A stretch of 36,993 nt of DNA, from NCBI GenBank assembly GCA_021806685.1, contig JAJZQU010000005.1, positions 1 through 36,993 of the forward strand. Direction: 5' to 3'. The notes beneath the pieces were generated by a model that did no database searches, was not told the origin of the DNA, and saw nothing but the letters and a program-made list of their open reading frames with translations. This DNA comes from a bacterium (GTDB taxonomy: Bacteria; Patescibacteriota; Patescibacteriia; 2-12-FULL-60-25). The stretch's first letter is position 1. Each line of letters opens with the position of its first letter. Position numbers and translations under genes: made by a program. This document shows positions 20,813 through 28,571 of this stretch, piece after piece.

Positions 20813-20857
20813 GCCAGGGGCGACCGAGCATCACAGCTCGTTCTGCTCGCCCCTGGC
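20813..20857 (+). terminator. GC-rich hairpin after the Trp-heptad gene
   Basis: A perfect 11-bp stem (GCCAGGGGCGA and its complement) with a 23-nt loop and no T run. The rest of 20789-20983 holds no gene; another inverted repeat (TCTCG..CGAGA) lies near 20900-20932. Confidence 0.5.
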
Positions 20858-20983
20858 ACCCCGTCATCTGGTCATTACAAGTCCGCCGGGTATGCAAAGT
20901 TCTCGTCTCAAGTCGTTAACTCGACTCGAGAATCTCTCTCCTCCGAGGACTCAAGCCTGCCCGCGGACTTGCGATGATCAACC

Positions 20984-21024
20984 AAAAAAGTAGAGACGCC
21001 CTCGGAGGACGTCTCTACTTTTTT
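20984..21024. terminator. Bidirectional terminator
   Basis: AAAAAAGTAGAGACG pairs with CGTCTCTACTTTTTT around an 11-nt loop. It serves the plus-strand block and the minus-strand envelope operon; the stop of the latter lies in the T run. Confidence 0.85.
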
Positions 21025-22942
21025 ATTTCCTCACAACACCCTTGCCCTTGGCGCTCTCATCATTTTGCAAATCAGTACTCAAAGCTTTTGTTACCTGTAG
21101 GATATTTTCCTTGATGTTTTCATCGTAAGCCTGGAAGTTGGAACTGCCGATAAGCTCCACAAACTTCCCGTCATCCGAGGCGGTTGGCGTAAGCTCTACA
21201 TCAAATTCCATTTCCGCATTCTGGACACCTTCAGGCAAACGATTCAACCTCCAAGAAACTGTCCTGGAACTTGGGTCATAGGCAATCTCACCGGCCGTGC
21301 TGGTAGCTAAAGTTACGAACCGCACATTGCGCGGCAACACGCCGGAAACATTTATGTCCTTAAGCGCATGTACTTGTTTGTTGATTGCCCAGTAAACCCG
21401 ATAGCGAGTAGCCTGGCCAACCTTGGGCGGCAATGGCCCGTCGCCCAAAGGCGCGCCTTCTTCAGAATAATAACGCGCTTCGGCTGACAAGCTCGCATCT
21501 GACTTAAACTTAAAAATCATGGGCGCAATCTGGATAGTGCGCTTGATTTTAGAATTACCAATCCCCTCGATGTCAGCAAATATAGTCGCCCGTACGGCTG
21601 CCATGCCAGTCCCGGTGGCTTGCGAGAGGAGCGGGACATTAACCTCAAATGAACCATTGCCACGTTGCGTTATCTCCTTAAGCTCATTCAGCTTGGAAGG
21701 AGCCCAAACCAAAGTTTGGTCTTGGCGCGTCGTACTGGCAGTAATTTGCAGTTTATCCCAATCTACCAATGCGTAATTTTGTTGCGTACTTATGTTATTT
21801 AAATCAACAGTTTCTAATAACAACCTGATTGTCACGTTTTTAAGCGGTTCATTGGCAGTATTTTCATAACCAATAGCACACTGCAAATTATCGCCATAAC
21901 CAACACTCCGTTCTGTTGTGTCAGTGCCATTGACCACCAGCTTGAGCGATAGATCTCCGGCCAAGACCGGGAAATTAGCCTCACTTGTTTGGGCCGGCAA
22001 AAAAACGTTGTTCGCACCCAATGTCCCGGCTTGGGCAGTAACCTTGGCTTGGCCGCCAAAACCCAAAGCAAATGTCCCGATGACTTTGACCTCGGTCGAA
22101 GTATTGGCGCCCAAAATCGGGAGTTCTTGTTTGTAAACTCGTCCCTCCAACAAATCCTGGCTGCCGGTGGCATTAATGAGATTAAAACCTTCGGGTAATC
22201 CAATCCTCGCTTCAAACTTACCCAAAGGGTTTTGAGCTTTATTTGTTAGGCGGTAAATGATTGTCACCTGGTCGCCGGGTATGGCTCTTTCCGGCACTTC
22301 AATCATACCTTCCAGGACTGTGCCGGAATAAGTGACCTGCTTGGTAGCCATGGCTTCCAAGCCATTTGTCCGGCTAGCCGGACGATAAGTAGCCACTGCC
22401 TGAATGGCCGAGACAGTCCCCAGGGCGCCAATAAAACGGCCCTTAATCATAATTGTGCCCTTTTCCTCAGCTGCCAAGTCCCCCAGTTTCCAAACCATGG
22501 CCTTATCCGCTGTTTGGGGATTAATTTCCGTGACTATAAAATCCGAAGGGAAATTAACCCGCATATCAACCGAAGCCAGCGGCTCATCCAAAGGATTGGA
22601 GTAATTAATTGAATAAGTCGTTTCCTCGCCCAACGAAACCTGGCTAGGCCCATCAATCTCCAAAACCAAACCCTTGCCAGCGGCCAAACTTTTATATGAA
22701 TTAAAAAATAAGAATCCAGCCCAAGCAGCCATGCAAAGCATAACGATTAGCATTGGTATGCCAACTGCAAAATAAATCCATCGCTTGCTCTTCTTTTTTT
22801 CCAGATGCGAAAGGTCAGGCATCCCCTCTTCCGAGCCATAGATAGTGCGCAAACTTTGCTCCACCTCACGGTCGCGCTTTACAGTGTCTTCTTTTGGTTC
22901 GGAAAAATTATGCCAGAACCTTTTCTTATTTTTCTTGCTCAT
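21023..22942 (-). CDS. Membrane-anchored extracytoplasmic protein with DUF11-like repeats
   Basis: The 639-residue protein has a charged cytoplasmic N-terminus (about 50 residues), one membrane segment (WIYFAVGIPMLIVMLCMAAWAGFLFF) and a long beta-rich exterior with repeats like SLGEETTYSINYSNPLDEPLASVDMRVNFP. Each resembles the DUF11/CARDB-type Ig-like units of CPR surface proteins. The role is probably cell-surface structure or adhesion. I start at ATG 22942 (MSKKNKKRFW). It overlaps the end of the DUF4012 gene by 17 bases, so both belong to one operon. Confidence 0.8.
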   Translation of the reverse strand: MSKKNKKRFWHNFSEPKEDTVKRDREVEQSLRTIYGSEEGMPDLSHLEKKKSKRWIYFAVGIPMLIVMLCMAAWAGFLFFNSYKSLAAGKGLVLEIDGPSQVSLGEETTYSINYSNPLDEPLASVDMRVNFPSDFIVTEINPQTADKAMVWKLGDLAAEEKGTIMIKGRFIGALGTVSAIQAVATYRPASRTNGLEAMATKQVTYSGTVLEGMIEVPERAIPGDQVTIIYRLTNKAQNPLGKFEARIGLPEGFNLINATGSQDLLEGRVYKQELPILGANTSTEVKVIGTFALGFGGQAKVTAQAGTLGANNVFLPAQTSEANFPVLAGDLSLKLVVNGTDTTERSVGYGDNLQCAIGYENTANEPLKNVTIRLLLETVDLNNISTQQNYALVDWDKLQITASTTRQDQTLVWAPSKLNELKEITQRGNGSFEVNVPLLSQATGTGMAAVRATIFADIEGIGNSKIKRTIQIAPMIFKFKSDASLSAEARYYSEEGAPLGDGPLPPKVGQATRYRVYWAINKQVHALKDINVSGVLPRNVRFVTLATSTAGEIAYDPSSRTVSWRLNRLPEGVQNAEMEFDVELTPTASDDGKFVELIGSSNFQAYDENIKENILQVTKALSTDLQNDESAKGKGVVRK

Positions 22943-25649
22943 GGCTGTCTCCGTTGGCTGACAATAGGACGGCAACTGCCTGGTCACGATCCAAAACTCC
23001 CTGCCAACCCAAATTCGCGCCATCCGTTGCTACCTGGACCTGGCCACCAGTCGATCCTGGATCGGTTTGTGTGCTGGGTTGGGATTGATCACGGTTCCAG
23101 AGGCTCTGCCAAGGGCTGCTTAACACAACTTGTTGAACCATGGTGCGCGGCTTGCCAGACTGGCTGGTCAACAACATGAGGTAAGCACCGCGCGTTTGCT
23201 GGTCTTGGCTCTGGTCAGATTCCTGGACTTTATCCATGATGTCGAAAACCGTAAAGGGAAGCTTGTAACGCAAAACTATTTCCTGGCTCTTGCCCGGGTC
23301 TAGCTGCAGCCAACCCCCGAAGACAGTCCGATCATCTTCCATGGCCGACCAGACAGTATTCTTTTCTGACTTGGCAGTCTTTTCTATTTCAGCCAACTGC
23401 GGATCAATGCCATCGCCTTCCAAAGGTTGTTTAAATAAACTGGCTGGTGGCGGCTCAAACCCTTGGGCATCCAAAAGCTCTGATCCTTTTGGCACATAAA
23501 CTCTCAGATATTGGACATTGCGTACTCCGCGGAATATTTCACCTTTTGTGCCCTGGTGCGTACGCTGGATGCGCAAAGTATCAATAATCCCGCCATTGGG
23601 TTGGATTTCGGCCACATGCTTAACACTCTCCTGGACAACAGCATCGGTTTTTTGCCCGGCCACATTAGCTCCAACAATGGCCAATGAATCGCCAACTGTC
23701 GGCTTAAGCCTACCTTGCCAGCCAAAATCCTCGACCAACTGCTCTTCGTCCGGCTTAAACATGGATATTTGGATTTCCTTGGTTTCCAAGGCCTGGCTAC
23801 TGGCACTGGCCAAGGCTAACCACTGTTCAGACGTCAGGCTCTTGGTTTTGTCCATGAGTTTGGCAAACAAATCGCCAATAAATTTTTTGGGCGTGTTAGC
23901 CTCTTTGTCATATTCCACCTCCACTGCTTTTTGGGTTTCCAATAAAAAGTTATCAGCCGTAATCGTCTTGCCGTATTCGGGCATCTCGATGGGACCAGTC
24001 ACCTGCAATACTTTTTCCATGAAAGATGCGTTGACAGCCACTACCCCATCCAATGTCGGCTGGCCGGATTTGCTCCAGAACCACCTAATCTTTTCAGCTG
24101 TCTTGGGAAAATCAGCAAACCAGTTAGCATCTTGGAATTGCCATAAAGGATTTATTAGTTGGATTGGTTTGGGAGGGATGACGCGGGCCGTTAACTGGCC
24201 TTTCAAGTCATAGGTCCCGCCCTTTGGGACATAAAGCGATACTATCTTGCCCTGGTCAATGCGGATTTCTGCCACTGATCCCATAAAACCGCCGCTCGGC
24301 CGCAACTCAGTCTGGTTTTGGAAGACCAGGAGATAACTGCGTTGGCTGTCTTTGCCTAAAAAGTTGACCATGGCATCCGAGAGCACTGCAAACTCGCGCA
24401 CTGACTCCTTGGCTTGGCGGATCTTACCAGCCAAAGCACGGGCTTGGTCTTGCTGGCTGGCCGGGACTGACGCAATATCAACTGTTTGGACCGCGTGTTC
24501 GGCATCAGTTAAGAGAGGCAGAGCGCCGCGGGCATAAGTCCCAAGCACTTCCAACCTTTCGATCAACCCGCGCGAGGGATCATCAAAGACTTTTCCAAAA
24601 CCCATAGCCAGCAACTGGCCAGCTTGGCTCATTTTGTTGCCGACTTCCAAAAGCGAGCGGGCACTTTTGTATTGCTTGGGCACAACAGCTGCGGCACTGA
24701 CAGCCAAGAGCCGAGATTCATCCAATAAACGGTCGGCTTGCCTGAACTTGGTTGAAGCACTTTGCAATTTTTGTTCGGAAACACCCAAGCTCGGATTGCT
24801 GGCCAGATCAGACAAGGCCGCCACAGCATTTTGTCCCTCCTGTTCAACCTGGTTGCGTTCTTGAGTCAGATTGCGATAAGCCACCAAAGCCTGGGCCGGC
24901 AAGGTAATGATGGCCACCAAGGCCACAAAACCCAAAGTGGCTTTGGCATAAGAAAAACGCTCATTAGCTACTTCGGTAGCTACCTCGGAAAAATCTTGCT
25001 CGGCTTCAGCCACCAAAGCCTGTTCCTTTTTTTCCAAAATCGCCAAATCTTTGGTAGTCCGCGAAAAAATATTGGCCCAAAAAAGCTTTAAGCGATTGGC
25101 CAAAAGCCTAAAATTCAAAGCTCCGGTGGCAATGTGAGGTTTGTTGATTTGGCTTTCCCTGACGGTCGGGTAAATTTTCGATTTTAAAGCAGAGGTTGCT
25201 AACGCTTGGTACGATTCCTTATGCGGCGTGGCCAATGATTGAGCATAGGCCAGATGTTCAGCCACAGGCGACCTCTCTTCTGTCACTTGCTCCTCAGGCA
25301 CAAAACAGTCACGAAGTGAAACAACAAAGGGGCTTCGTGCATGATGGCGGTGATTGATTGTGATGGCTTTGGCAATGGGCGCCTCGTGCCGCTTAACCAC
25401 ACAGGCCACTGACTCCAAATCCATTTTCTCGGCTATGTCCTCTGACTGGGTGCTGCTTGGTATTGAATATAAAAAAGATGACTTTTTATGAGCCGGCTTG
25501 GCTTTGTGTATTTTCTTCTTAAAACCCAAAGGGGTGGACATGACAACTCCATCTTGTTCAACCACGCTCATCAAACGAGATTCAAAATCGCTCGTCCCCT
25601 TTTGGACGACCTCCTTTTTGTCCTGGGATGGTTTTTGAATGGGTTCCAT
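22926..25649 (-). CDS. DUF4012 domain membrane protein
   Basis: The 907-residue protein has a long charged N-terminal part (about 240 residues), a membrane segment (ATLGFVALVAIITLPAQALVAY) and a large exterior part with the DUF4012 hallmark YLLVFQNQTELRPSGGFMGS and DGVVAVNASFMEKVLQVTGPIEM. DUF4012 proteins are common in CPR and Gram-positives near polysaccharide genes; their activity is not established, and a relation to cell-envelope polymer attachment has been suggested. Here it sits between a GT4 glycosyltransferase and a DUF11-like protein, which agrees. The N-terminal part beyond the DUF is unusually long. Confidence 0.88.
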   Translation of the reverse strand: MEPIQKPSQDKKEVVQKGTSDFESRLMSVVEQDGVVMSTPLGFKKKIHKAKPAHKKSSFLYSIPSSTQSEDIAEKMDLESVACVVKRHEAPIAKAITINHRHHARSPFVVSLRDCFVPEEQVTEERSPVAEHLAYAQSLATPHKESYQALATSALKSKIYPTVRESQINKPHIATGALNFRLLANRLKLFWANIFSRTTKDLAILEKKEQALVAEAEQDFSEVATEVANERFSYAKATLGFVALVAIITLPAQALVAYRNLTQERNQVEQEGQNAVAALSDLASNPSLGVSEQKLQSASTKFRQADRLLDESRLLAVSAAAVVPKQYKSARSLLEVGNKMSQAGQLLAMGFGKVFDDPSRGLIERLEVLGTYARGALPLLTDAEHAVQTVDIASVPASQQDQARALAGKIRQAKESVREFAVLSDAMVNFLGKDSQRSYLLVFQNQTELRPSGGFMGSVAEIRIDQGKIVSLYVPKGGTYDLKGQLTARVIPPKPIQLINPLWQFQDANWFADFPKTAEKIRWFWSKSGQPTLDGVVAVNASFMEKVLQVTGPIEMPEYGKTITADNFLLETQKAVEVEYDKEANTPKKFIGDLFAKLMDKTKSLTSEQWLALASASSQALETKEIQISMFKPDEEQLVEDFGWQGRLKPTVGDSLAIVGANVAGQKTDAVVQESVKHVAEIQPNGGIIDTLRIQRTHQGTKGEIFRGVRNVQYLRVYVPKGSELLDAQGFEPPPASLFKQPLEGDGIDPQLAEIEKTAKSEKNTVWSAMEDDRTVFGGWLQLDPGKSQEIVLRYKLPFTVFDIMDKVQESDQSQDQQTRGAYLMLLTSQSGKPRTMVQQVVLSSPWQSLWNRDQSQPSTQTDPGSTGGQVQVATDGANLGWQGVLDRDQAVAVLLSANGDSHEQEK

Positions 25650-25655
25650 GCCGAC

Positions 25656-26798
25656 TTAACCCAAAACGGCGGACTGGTAAGCTTGCAGGGTTTTAGTAGC
25701 CGCCTGTTTCCAAGAATGCCTGGCGGCCAACTCTACCCCAGCCTCAAGCGTTTGTTTTTGAAATTCCTTTTGGTTATCCACCACCGTTTTGATTGCTCCC
25801 AGCATACCATCCTTGGACCCTGATTTGAAGTAGATAACGCCCTTTTTCCCCAGGACCTCGGGCAGGCAAGTTGAGTCAGAACTGACCACCGGGCAACCAT
25901 AAGCCAAAGCCTCCAAAGGAGTCAGTCCAAAACCCTCAAAACTCGAGGGAAAAACCAAGGCCTGAGCCTTCTGATAGAGTTCAGACAGCTGATCGTCTGT
26001 CACTTTGCCCAAAAACTTGATTCTGGTCAGGCCTTGTCGCTCAGCCTCGTCTTTTAGCTTTTGCATGAAGACATCCAGCTCTCCGGCAATCACCAACTCC
26101 ATGTCCGGCCAAAGCAACGACGCCTGTTTCCAGCCTTCAAGCAGCAAATCAAGACGTTTATGCGGGTAGGCACTGCCGACATACAACAAATATTTCGAAT
26201 CTCGAGACTCGTATCTCGAATCTCGATCCGAACCCGAGATACGAGCTTCGAGCTTCGAGCTTCGATTAAGCGACGCGATGCCCTCTCCAGTAACAATGAC
26301 TTTATTTGCCGCTGAGGGATAAAAATTTATAAGATCTTTTTTGGTAAATTCAGTTGGCACACAGATGCGACGGCTTGATTTGATGGCGTGGTCAAGGACA
26401 AGACGAAAACCAAGACGTTTAGCTAACCTAATTGGCCAGGAGCGCGTGCTGGTCTTGGCGCTGTCGGGTTGATGGCGCAATAACAAGTCGTGAATCGTTG
26501 TCACCAACGGACCAGAGTAACCTAACGGAACATTCCAGTGTGGCACATGAATAACATCTGCTTTTAACCCCCTCAAGATCTTTGGCAACTTCATTTGCTC
26601 TTCAAGGCCATACCACGGGACATCAGCCACGACCGTCTCAACCCGATCTGACAGGGCGTGATCCGATGAGCGGGTCACAAGGACATACTGGTTTTCAGGT
26701 GCGACCGCAACCATGGCCCTTACCAGTTCCTCGATATATCGCCCAAGTCCGCGTGTGTTTTCCGGGCCCATCATCCTGGCCTCAATGCCTATTCTCAT
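25656..26798 (-). CDS. GT4 family glycosyltransferase with an inserted heptamer repeat
   Basis: The 380-residue enzyme has GT-B architecture: MRIGIEARMM...TRGLGRYIEELV at the start, VIHVPHWNVP, and the donor-binding motif EGFGLTPLEAL (residues 288-298). It probably transfers a sugar to a lipid carrier or surface glycan. Between the domains, residues about 179-201 (RSSKLEARISGSDRDSRYESRDS) are encoded by a 70-bp heptamer repeat (26196-26265), an addition with no counterpart in usual GT4 proteins, probably tolerated as a linker. It overlaps the DedA stop by four bases. Confidence 0.9.
   Translation of the reverse strand: MRIGIEARMMGPENTRGLGRYIEELVRAMVAVAPENQYVLVTRSSDHALSDRVETVVADVPWYGLEEQMKLPKILRGLKADVIHVPHWNVPLGYSGPLVTTIHDLLLRHQPDSAKTSTRSWPIRLAKRLGFRLVLDHAIKSSRRICVPTEFTKKDLINFYPSAANKVIVTGEGIASLNRSSKLEARISGSDRDSRYESRDSKYLLYVGSAYPHKRLDLLLEGWKQASLLWPDMELVIAGELDVFMQKLKDEAERQGLTRIKFLGKVTDDQLSELYQKAQALVFPSSFEGFGLTPLEALAYGCPVVSSDSTCLPEVLGKKGVIYFKSGSKDGMLGAIKTVVDNQKEFQKQTLEAGVELAARHSWKQAATKTLQAYQSAVLG
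26196..26265. repeat. Heptamer-periodic palindromic element inside a coding region (10 x 7 bp)
   Basis: On the minus strand: TCGAAGC three times, TCGTATC, TCGGGTT, CGGATCG, AGATTCG, AGATACG, AGTCTCG, AGATTCG. CTCGTATCTCG and its exact reverse complement face each other. No stop codon arises in the gene frame. Confidence 0.85.
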
Positions 26799-27418
26799 AT
26801 TTTTGGCTTGCCATTTTTAAGCTCTAAGAGCTTGCTCCTGATATAAAAAACCACTCCACCGGCGATTAGGATGAAAAGCACGGCGCCAATCCGACCCGGC
26901 CAGGCACCCGAAGCTCGCCAAGCCGTACCAAAAAAGAATCCGACCAAAACATAGAAAAACGACCACAGGATGGCACTGACCACATTCCAAAAAAAGAATG
27001 TCCTAAACCGCATGTGCATCAAGCCGGCAATAAACGGTATGAGCGGGCGTAAAGGTCCGATAAACCTGCCCAAAAAAATGCTTTTTGATCCGTATTTCTC
27101 AAAAAAATTCTTACCCAACTCAAAATGTGAGGCCTTGAGGATCCTAACTTCATCCTTAAAATATTTTAATCCCTTACTCCCTAACCAATAACTTACTCCA
27201 TCGCCGATTACAGCACCGATAAAAGCTAAAAGCATCAACCACCAAATGTTAAATAGGCCTTCTGAGGCCAATAGCCCGAAAACAACAGTGATGGTCGTGC
27301 CCGGCATGAGCAAGCCGACCACGGCCAATGATTCAAAAGCTGAAACCAGAAATAAAATCCAATAACCCCAAGATTGGTAAATCTCAATAAATAGCATCAA
27401 ACGGTCGAATCTATGCAT
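26795..27418 (-). CDS. DedA family membrane protein
   Basis: The 207-residue polytopic protein has the DedA/SNARE-associated pattern: FESLAVVGLLMPGTTITVVFG near the start, GAVIGDGVSYWLGSKG, then KYGSKSIFLGRFIGPLRPLIPFIAGLMHMRFRTFFFWN. Family members are proposed lipid scramblases/flippases, for example for undecaprenyl phosphate or phosphatidylethanolamine. That fits its place at the head of a glycan operon. ATG 27418 is chosen because the family starts there; no SD site. It follows the tRNA-Ile terminator. Confidence 0.88.
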   Translation of the reverse strand: MHRFDRLMLFIEIYQSWGYWILFLVSAFESLAVVGLLMPGTTITVVFGLLASEGLFNIWWLMLLAFIGAVIGDGVSYWLGSKGLKYFKDEVRILKASHFELGKNFFEKYGSKSIFLGRFIGPLRPLIPFIAGLMHMRFRTFFFWNVVSAILWSFFYVLVGFFFGTAWRASGAWPGRIGAVLFILIAGGVVFYIRSKLLELKNGKPKI

Positions 27419-27464
27419 AACTGAAGCAATAATCAGGATATAGCATATACCTCGGCCTGGCAAT

Positions 27465-27492
27465 GAAAAAACCCTCAGCAAATGCGAGGGTT
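27465..27492 (-). terminator. Terminator of the tRNA cluster
   Basis: AACCCTC/GAGGGTT stem with a 9-nt loop and a T run in the minus direction, directly after tRNA-Ile. Confidence 0.75.
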
Positions 27493-27498
27493 CTTTCA

Positions 27499-27575
27499 TG
27501 GTGGGCGTGCCTGGATTCGAACCAGGGACCTTTACATTATCAGTGTAACGCTCTAACCAACTGAGCTACACGCCC
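27499..27575 (-). tRNA. tRNA-Ile(GAU)
   Basis: Acceptor GGGCGTG/CACGCCC, anticodon loop CTGATAA (anticodon GAT), T-arm GGTTCGAATCC, encoded CCA. Confidence 0.95.
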
Positions 27576-27576
27576 A

Positions 27577-27651
27577 TGGTGCCGAGGGCGGGGATTGAAC
27601 CCGCGACGCAAGGATTTTCAGTCCTTCGCTCTACCACTGAGCTACCTCGGC
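27577..27651 (-). tRNA. tRNA-Phe(GAA)
   Basis: Acceptor GCCGAGG, anticodon loop CTGAAAA (anticodon GAA), T-arm GGTTCAATCC, encoded CCA. One base separates it from tRNA-Ile, so they share a transcript. Confidence 0.95.
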
Positions 27652-27743
27652 TGGACGGGCGTTATATTACCCAAGAACGAGCTATTGTGCAAGACCCTGG
27701 ATTAACAGAAAAAAACACAGGGTAGCGGGAATCTTAAAAACAA

Positions 27744-27767
27744 AAAATCCCCTTGCAGGGATCTTTT
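27744..27767 (-). terminator. Terminator of tRNA-Gly
   Basis: GATCCC/GGGATT stem flanked by A and T runs just past the tRNA-Gly 3' end. Confidence 0.65.
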
Positions 27768-27770
27768 GTT

Positions 27771-27845
27771 TGGAGCGGGTAGCGGGAATCGAACCCGCCT
27801 CTCAACCTTGGAAGGGTCGCATAATAGCCACTATACGATACCCGC
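27771..27845 (-). tRNA. tRNA-Gly(UCC)
   Basis: Acceptor GCGGGTA/TACCCGC, anticodon loop CTTCCAA (anticodon TCC), T-arm GGTTCGATTCC, encoded CCA. Confidence 0.94.
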
Positions 27846-27869
27846 AATATAATTTTGAAATGAGGGTGA

Positions 27870-27925
27870 GTAGCCTGCCCCGAGCGCAGGCCAGCTCAGC
27901 TGGCCGTAGTCTAGGGGATACCCGC
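27870..27925. repeat. Hairpin cluster with tRNA-like fragment
   Basis: GCCTGC/GCAGGC and GGCCAGCT/AGCTGGCC hairpins lie side by side, followed by GTAGTCTAGGGGATACCCGC, which resembles the 5' half of a tRNA or a copied GCGGGTATC start of tRNA-Gly on the other strand. Probably a remnant. No gene in 27846-27990. Confidence 0.35.
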
Positions 27926-27996
27926 TTATTCTAATTGACAATTACTGACTGGCAATAAGTTATCAGAAGAAAAACTATGACGCAAGACATAAATGC

Positions 27997-28025
27997 TCGA
28001 CAAAAATCATCAGTTCGGATATTAT
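27997..28025 (+). promoter_or_regulatory. Promoter of tRNA-Pro
   Basis: TCGACA, 17-bp spacer, TATTAT; predicted start about 18 nt before the tRNA. Confidence 0.75.
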
Positions 28026-28050
28026 GGCGCAGTTAATTTGGCCCATGAGT

Positions 28051-28124
28051 CGGGGCGTGGCGCAGTTGGCTAGCGCGCCTGCTTTGGGAGCAGGAGGCCG
28101 CGAGTTCAAGTCTCGCCGCCCCGA
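28051..28124 (+). tRNA. tRNA-Pro(UGG)
   Basis: Acceptor CGGGGCG/CGCCCCG, anticodon loop TTTGGGA (anticodon TGG), T-arm AGTTCAAGTCT, discriminator A. Unlike the other tRNAs here, CCA is not encoded; CTC follows. Its 3' half plus 13 flanking bases is duplicated at 28465-28516. Confidence 0.93.
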
Positions 28125-28137
28125 CTCATAAGCTAAA
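28086..28137 (+). repeat. 52-bp direct repeat, copy 1
   Basis: The tRNA-Pro 3' half and its flank (ending AGCTAAA) are identical to 28465-28516. The two copies bracket the GIY-YIG gene; repeat unit 379 bp. Confidence 0.9.
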
Positions 28138-28138
28138 T

Positions 28139-28414
28139 ATGTTTTTCGTCTATTTTTTAAAGAGTAGGTCCAATGGGGATGTTTATGTTGGATCGACCGG
28201 TCAGATACCAGAAGCCCGTCTTAAACAACACAATCTTGGTAGTAATCAATGGACAAGAAACAACGGTTTTTTCGATCTGATTTATTACGAAGCTTATGTC
28301 TGCATCGAGGATGCCCATAATAGGGAAATATTCTACAAATCAGGGTTTGGCCGAAAAGTTAGAGATGCGATTATTGGCGTGGCGCAGTTTCCGCCAGAGG
28401 CGGACAAGGGCTAG
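28139..28414 (+). CDS. Small GIY-YIG nuclease-domain protein
   Basis: The 91-residue protein shows the short GIY-YIG domain: FFVYFLKSRSNGDVYVGST (the VYF and YVG form of GIY..YIG), ARLKQHN, and DLIYYEAYVCIEDAHNREIFYKSGFGRK. Single-domain proteins like this are common in CPR; some relatives cut DNA, but a function here is unknown. The ATG lies two bases after the 52-bp repeat of tRNA-Pro. The last residues (GVAQFPPEADKG) and the stop come from the broken tRNA copy and its first hairpin, so the C-terminus is chimeric. It may be co-transcribed with tRNA-Pro. Confidence 0.85.
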   Translation: MFFVYFLKSRSNGDVYVGSTGQIPEARLKQHNLGSNQWTRNNGFFDLIYYEAYVCIEDAHNREIFYKSGFGRKVRDAIIGVAQFPPEADKG

Positions 28415-28503
28415 TGCTTGTCTGCCTATGGCAGACGCCTGCTTTTCATGTGCCTCTGGCACATGGGAGCAGGAGGCCGCGAGTTCAAGTCTCGCCGCCC
28501 CGA
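28376..28503 (+). pseudogene. tRNA-Pro copy broken by three hairpin insertions
   Basis: Segments of tRNA-Pro appear in order: GGCGTGGCGCAGTT (28376-28389), GGCTAGTGC (28409-28417), GCCTGCTT (28437-28444), then the whole 3' half from 28465. Between them sit inserts of 19, 19 and 20 bp (28390-28408, 28418-28436, 28445-28464), each a small palindrome with core GCCTATGGC, GCCTCTGGC or the inverse. The acceptor 5' strand is also altered, so no functional tRNA is expected. Confidence 0.9.
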
Positions 28504-28516
28504 CTCATAAGCTAAA
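28465..28516 (+). repeat. 52-bp direct repeat, copy 2
   Basis: Identical to 28086-28137, including 13 bases past the tRNA end. Confidence 0.9.
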
Positions 28517-28540
28517 ACTATGGTTGGCGAGAGCCATACA

Positions 28541-28566
28541 AAAAGACCGGGTAAAACCGGTCTTTT
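28541..28566. terminator. Bidirectional terminator
   Basis: AAAAGACCGG/CCGGTCTTTT stem with a 6-nt loop, between the tRNA-Pro region and the convergent lipoprotein gene. Confidence 0.85.
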
Positions 28567-28571
28567 GGAAT

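Noticed and set aside
12738-20983. Prophage
   Set aside because: No capsid, terminase, portal, integrase or tail genes; pyrF and OPRT-like genes with individual promoters argue against a phage block.
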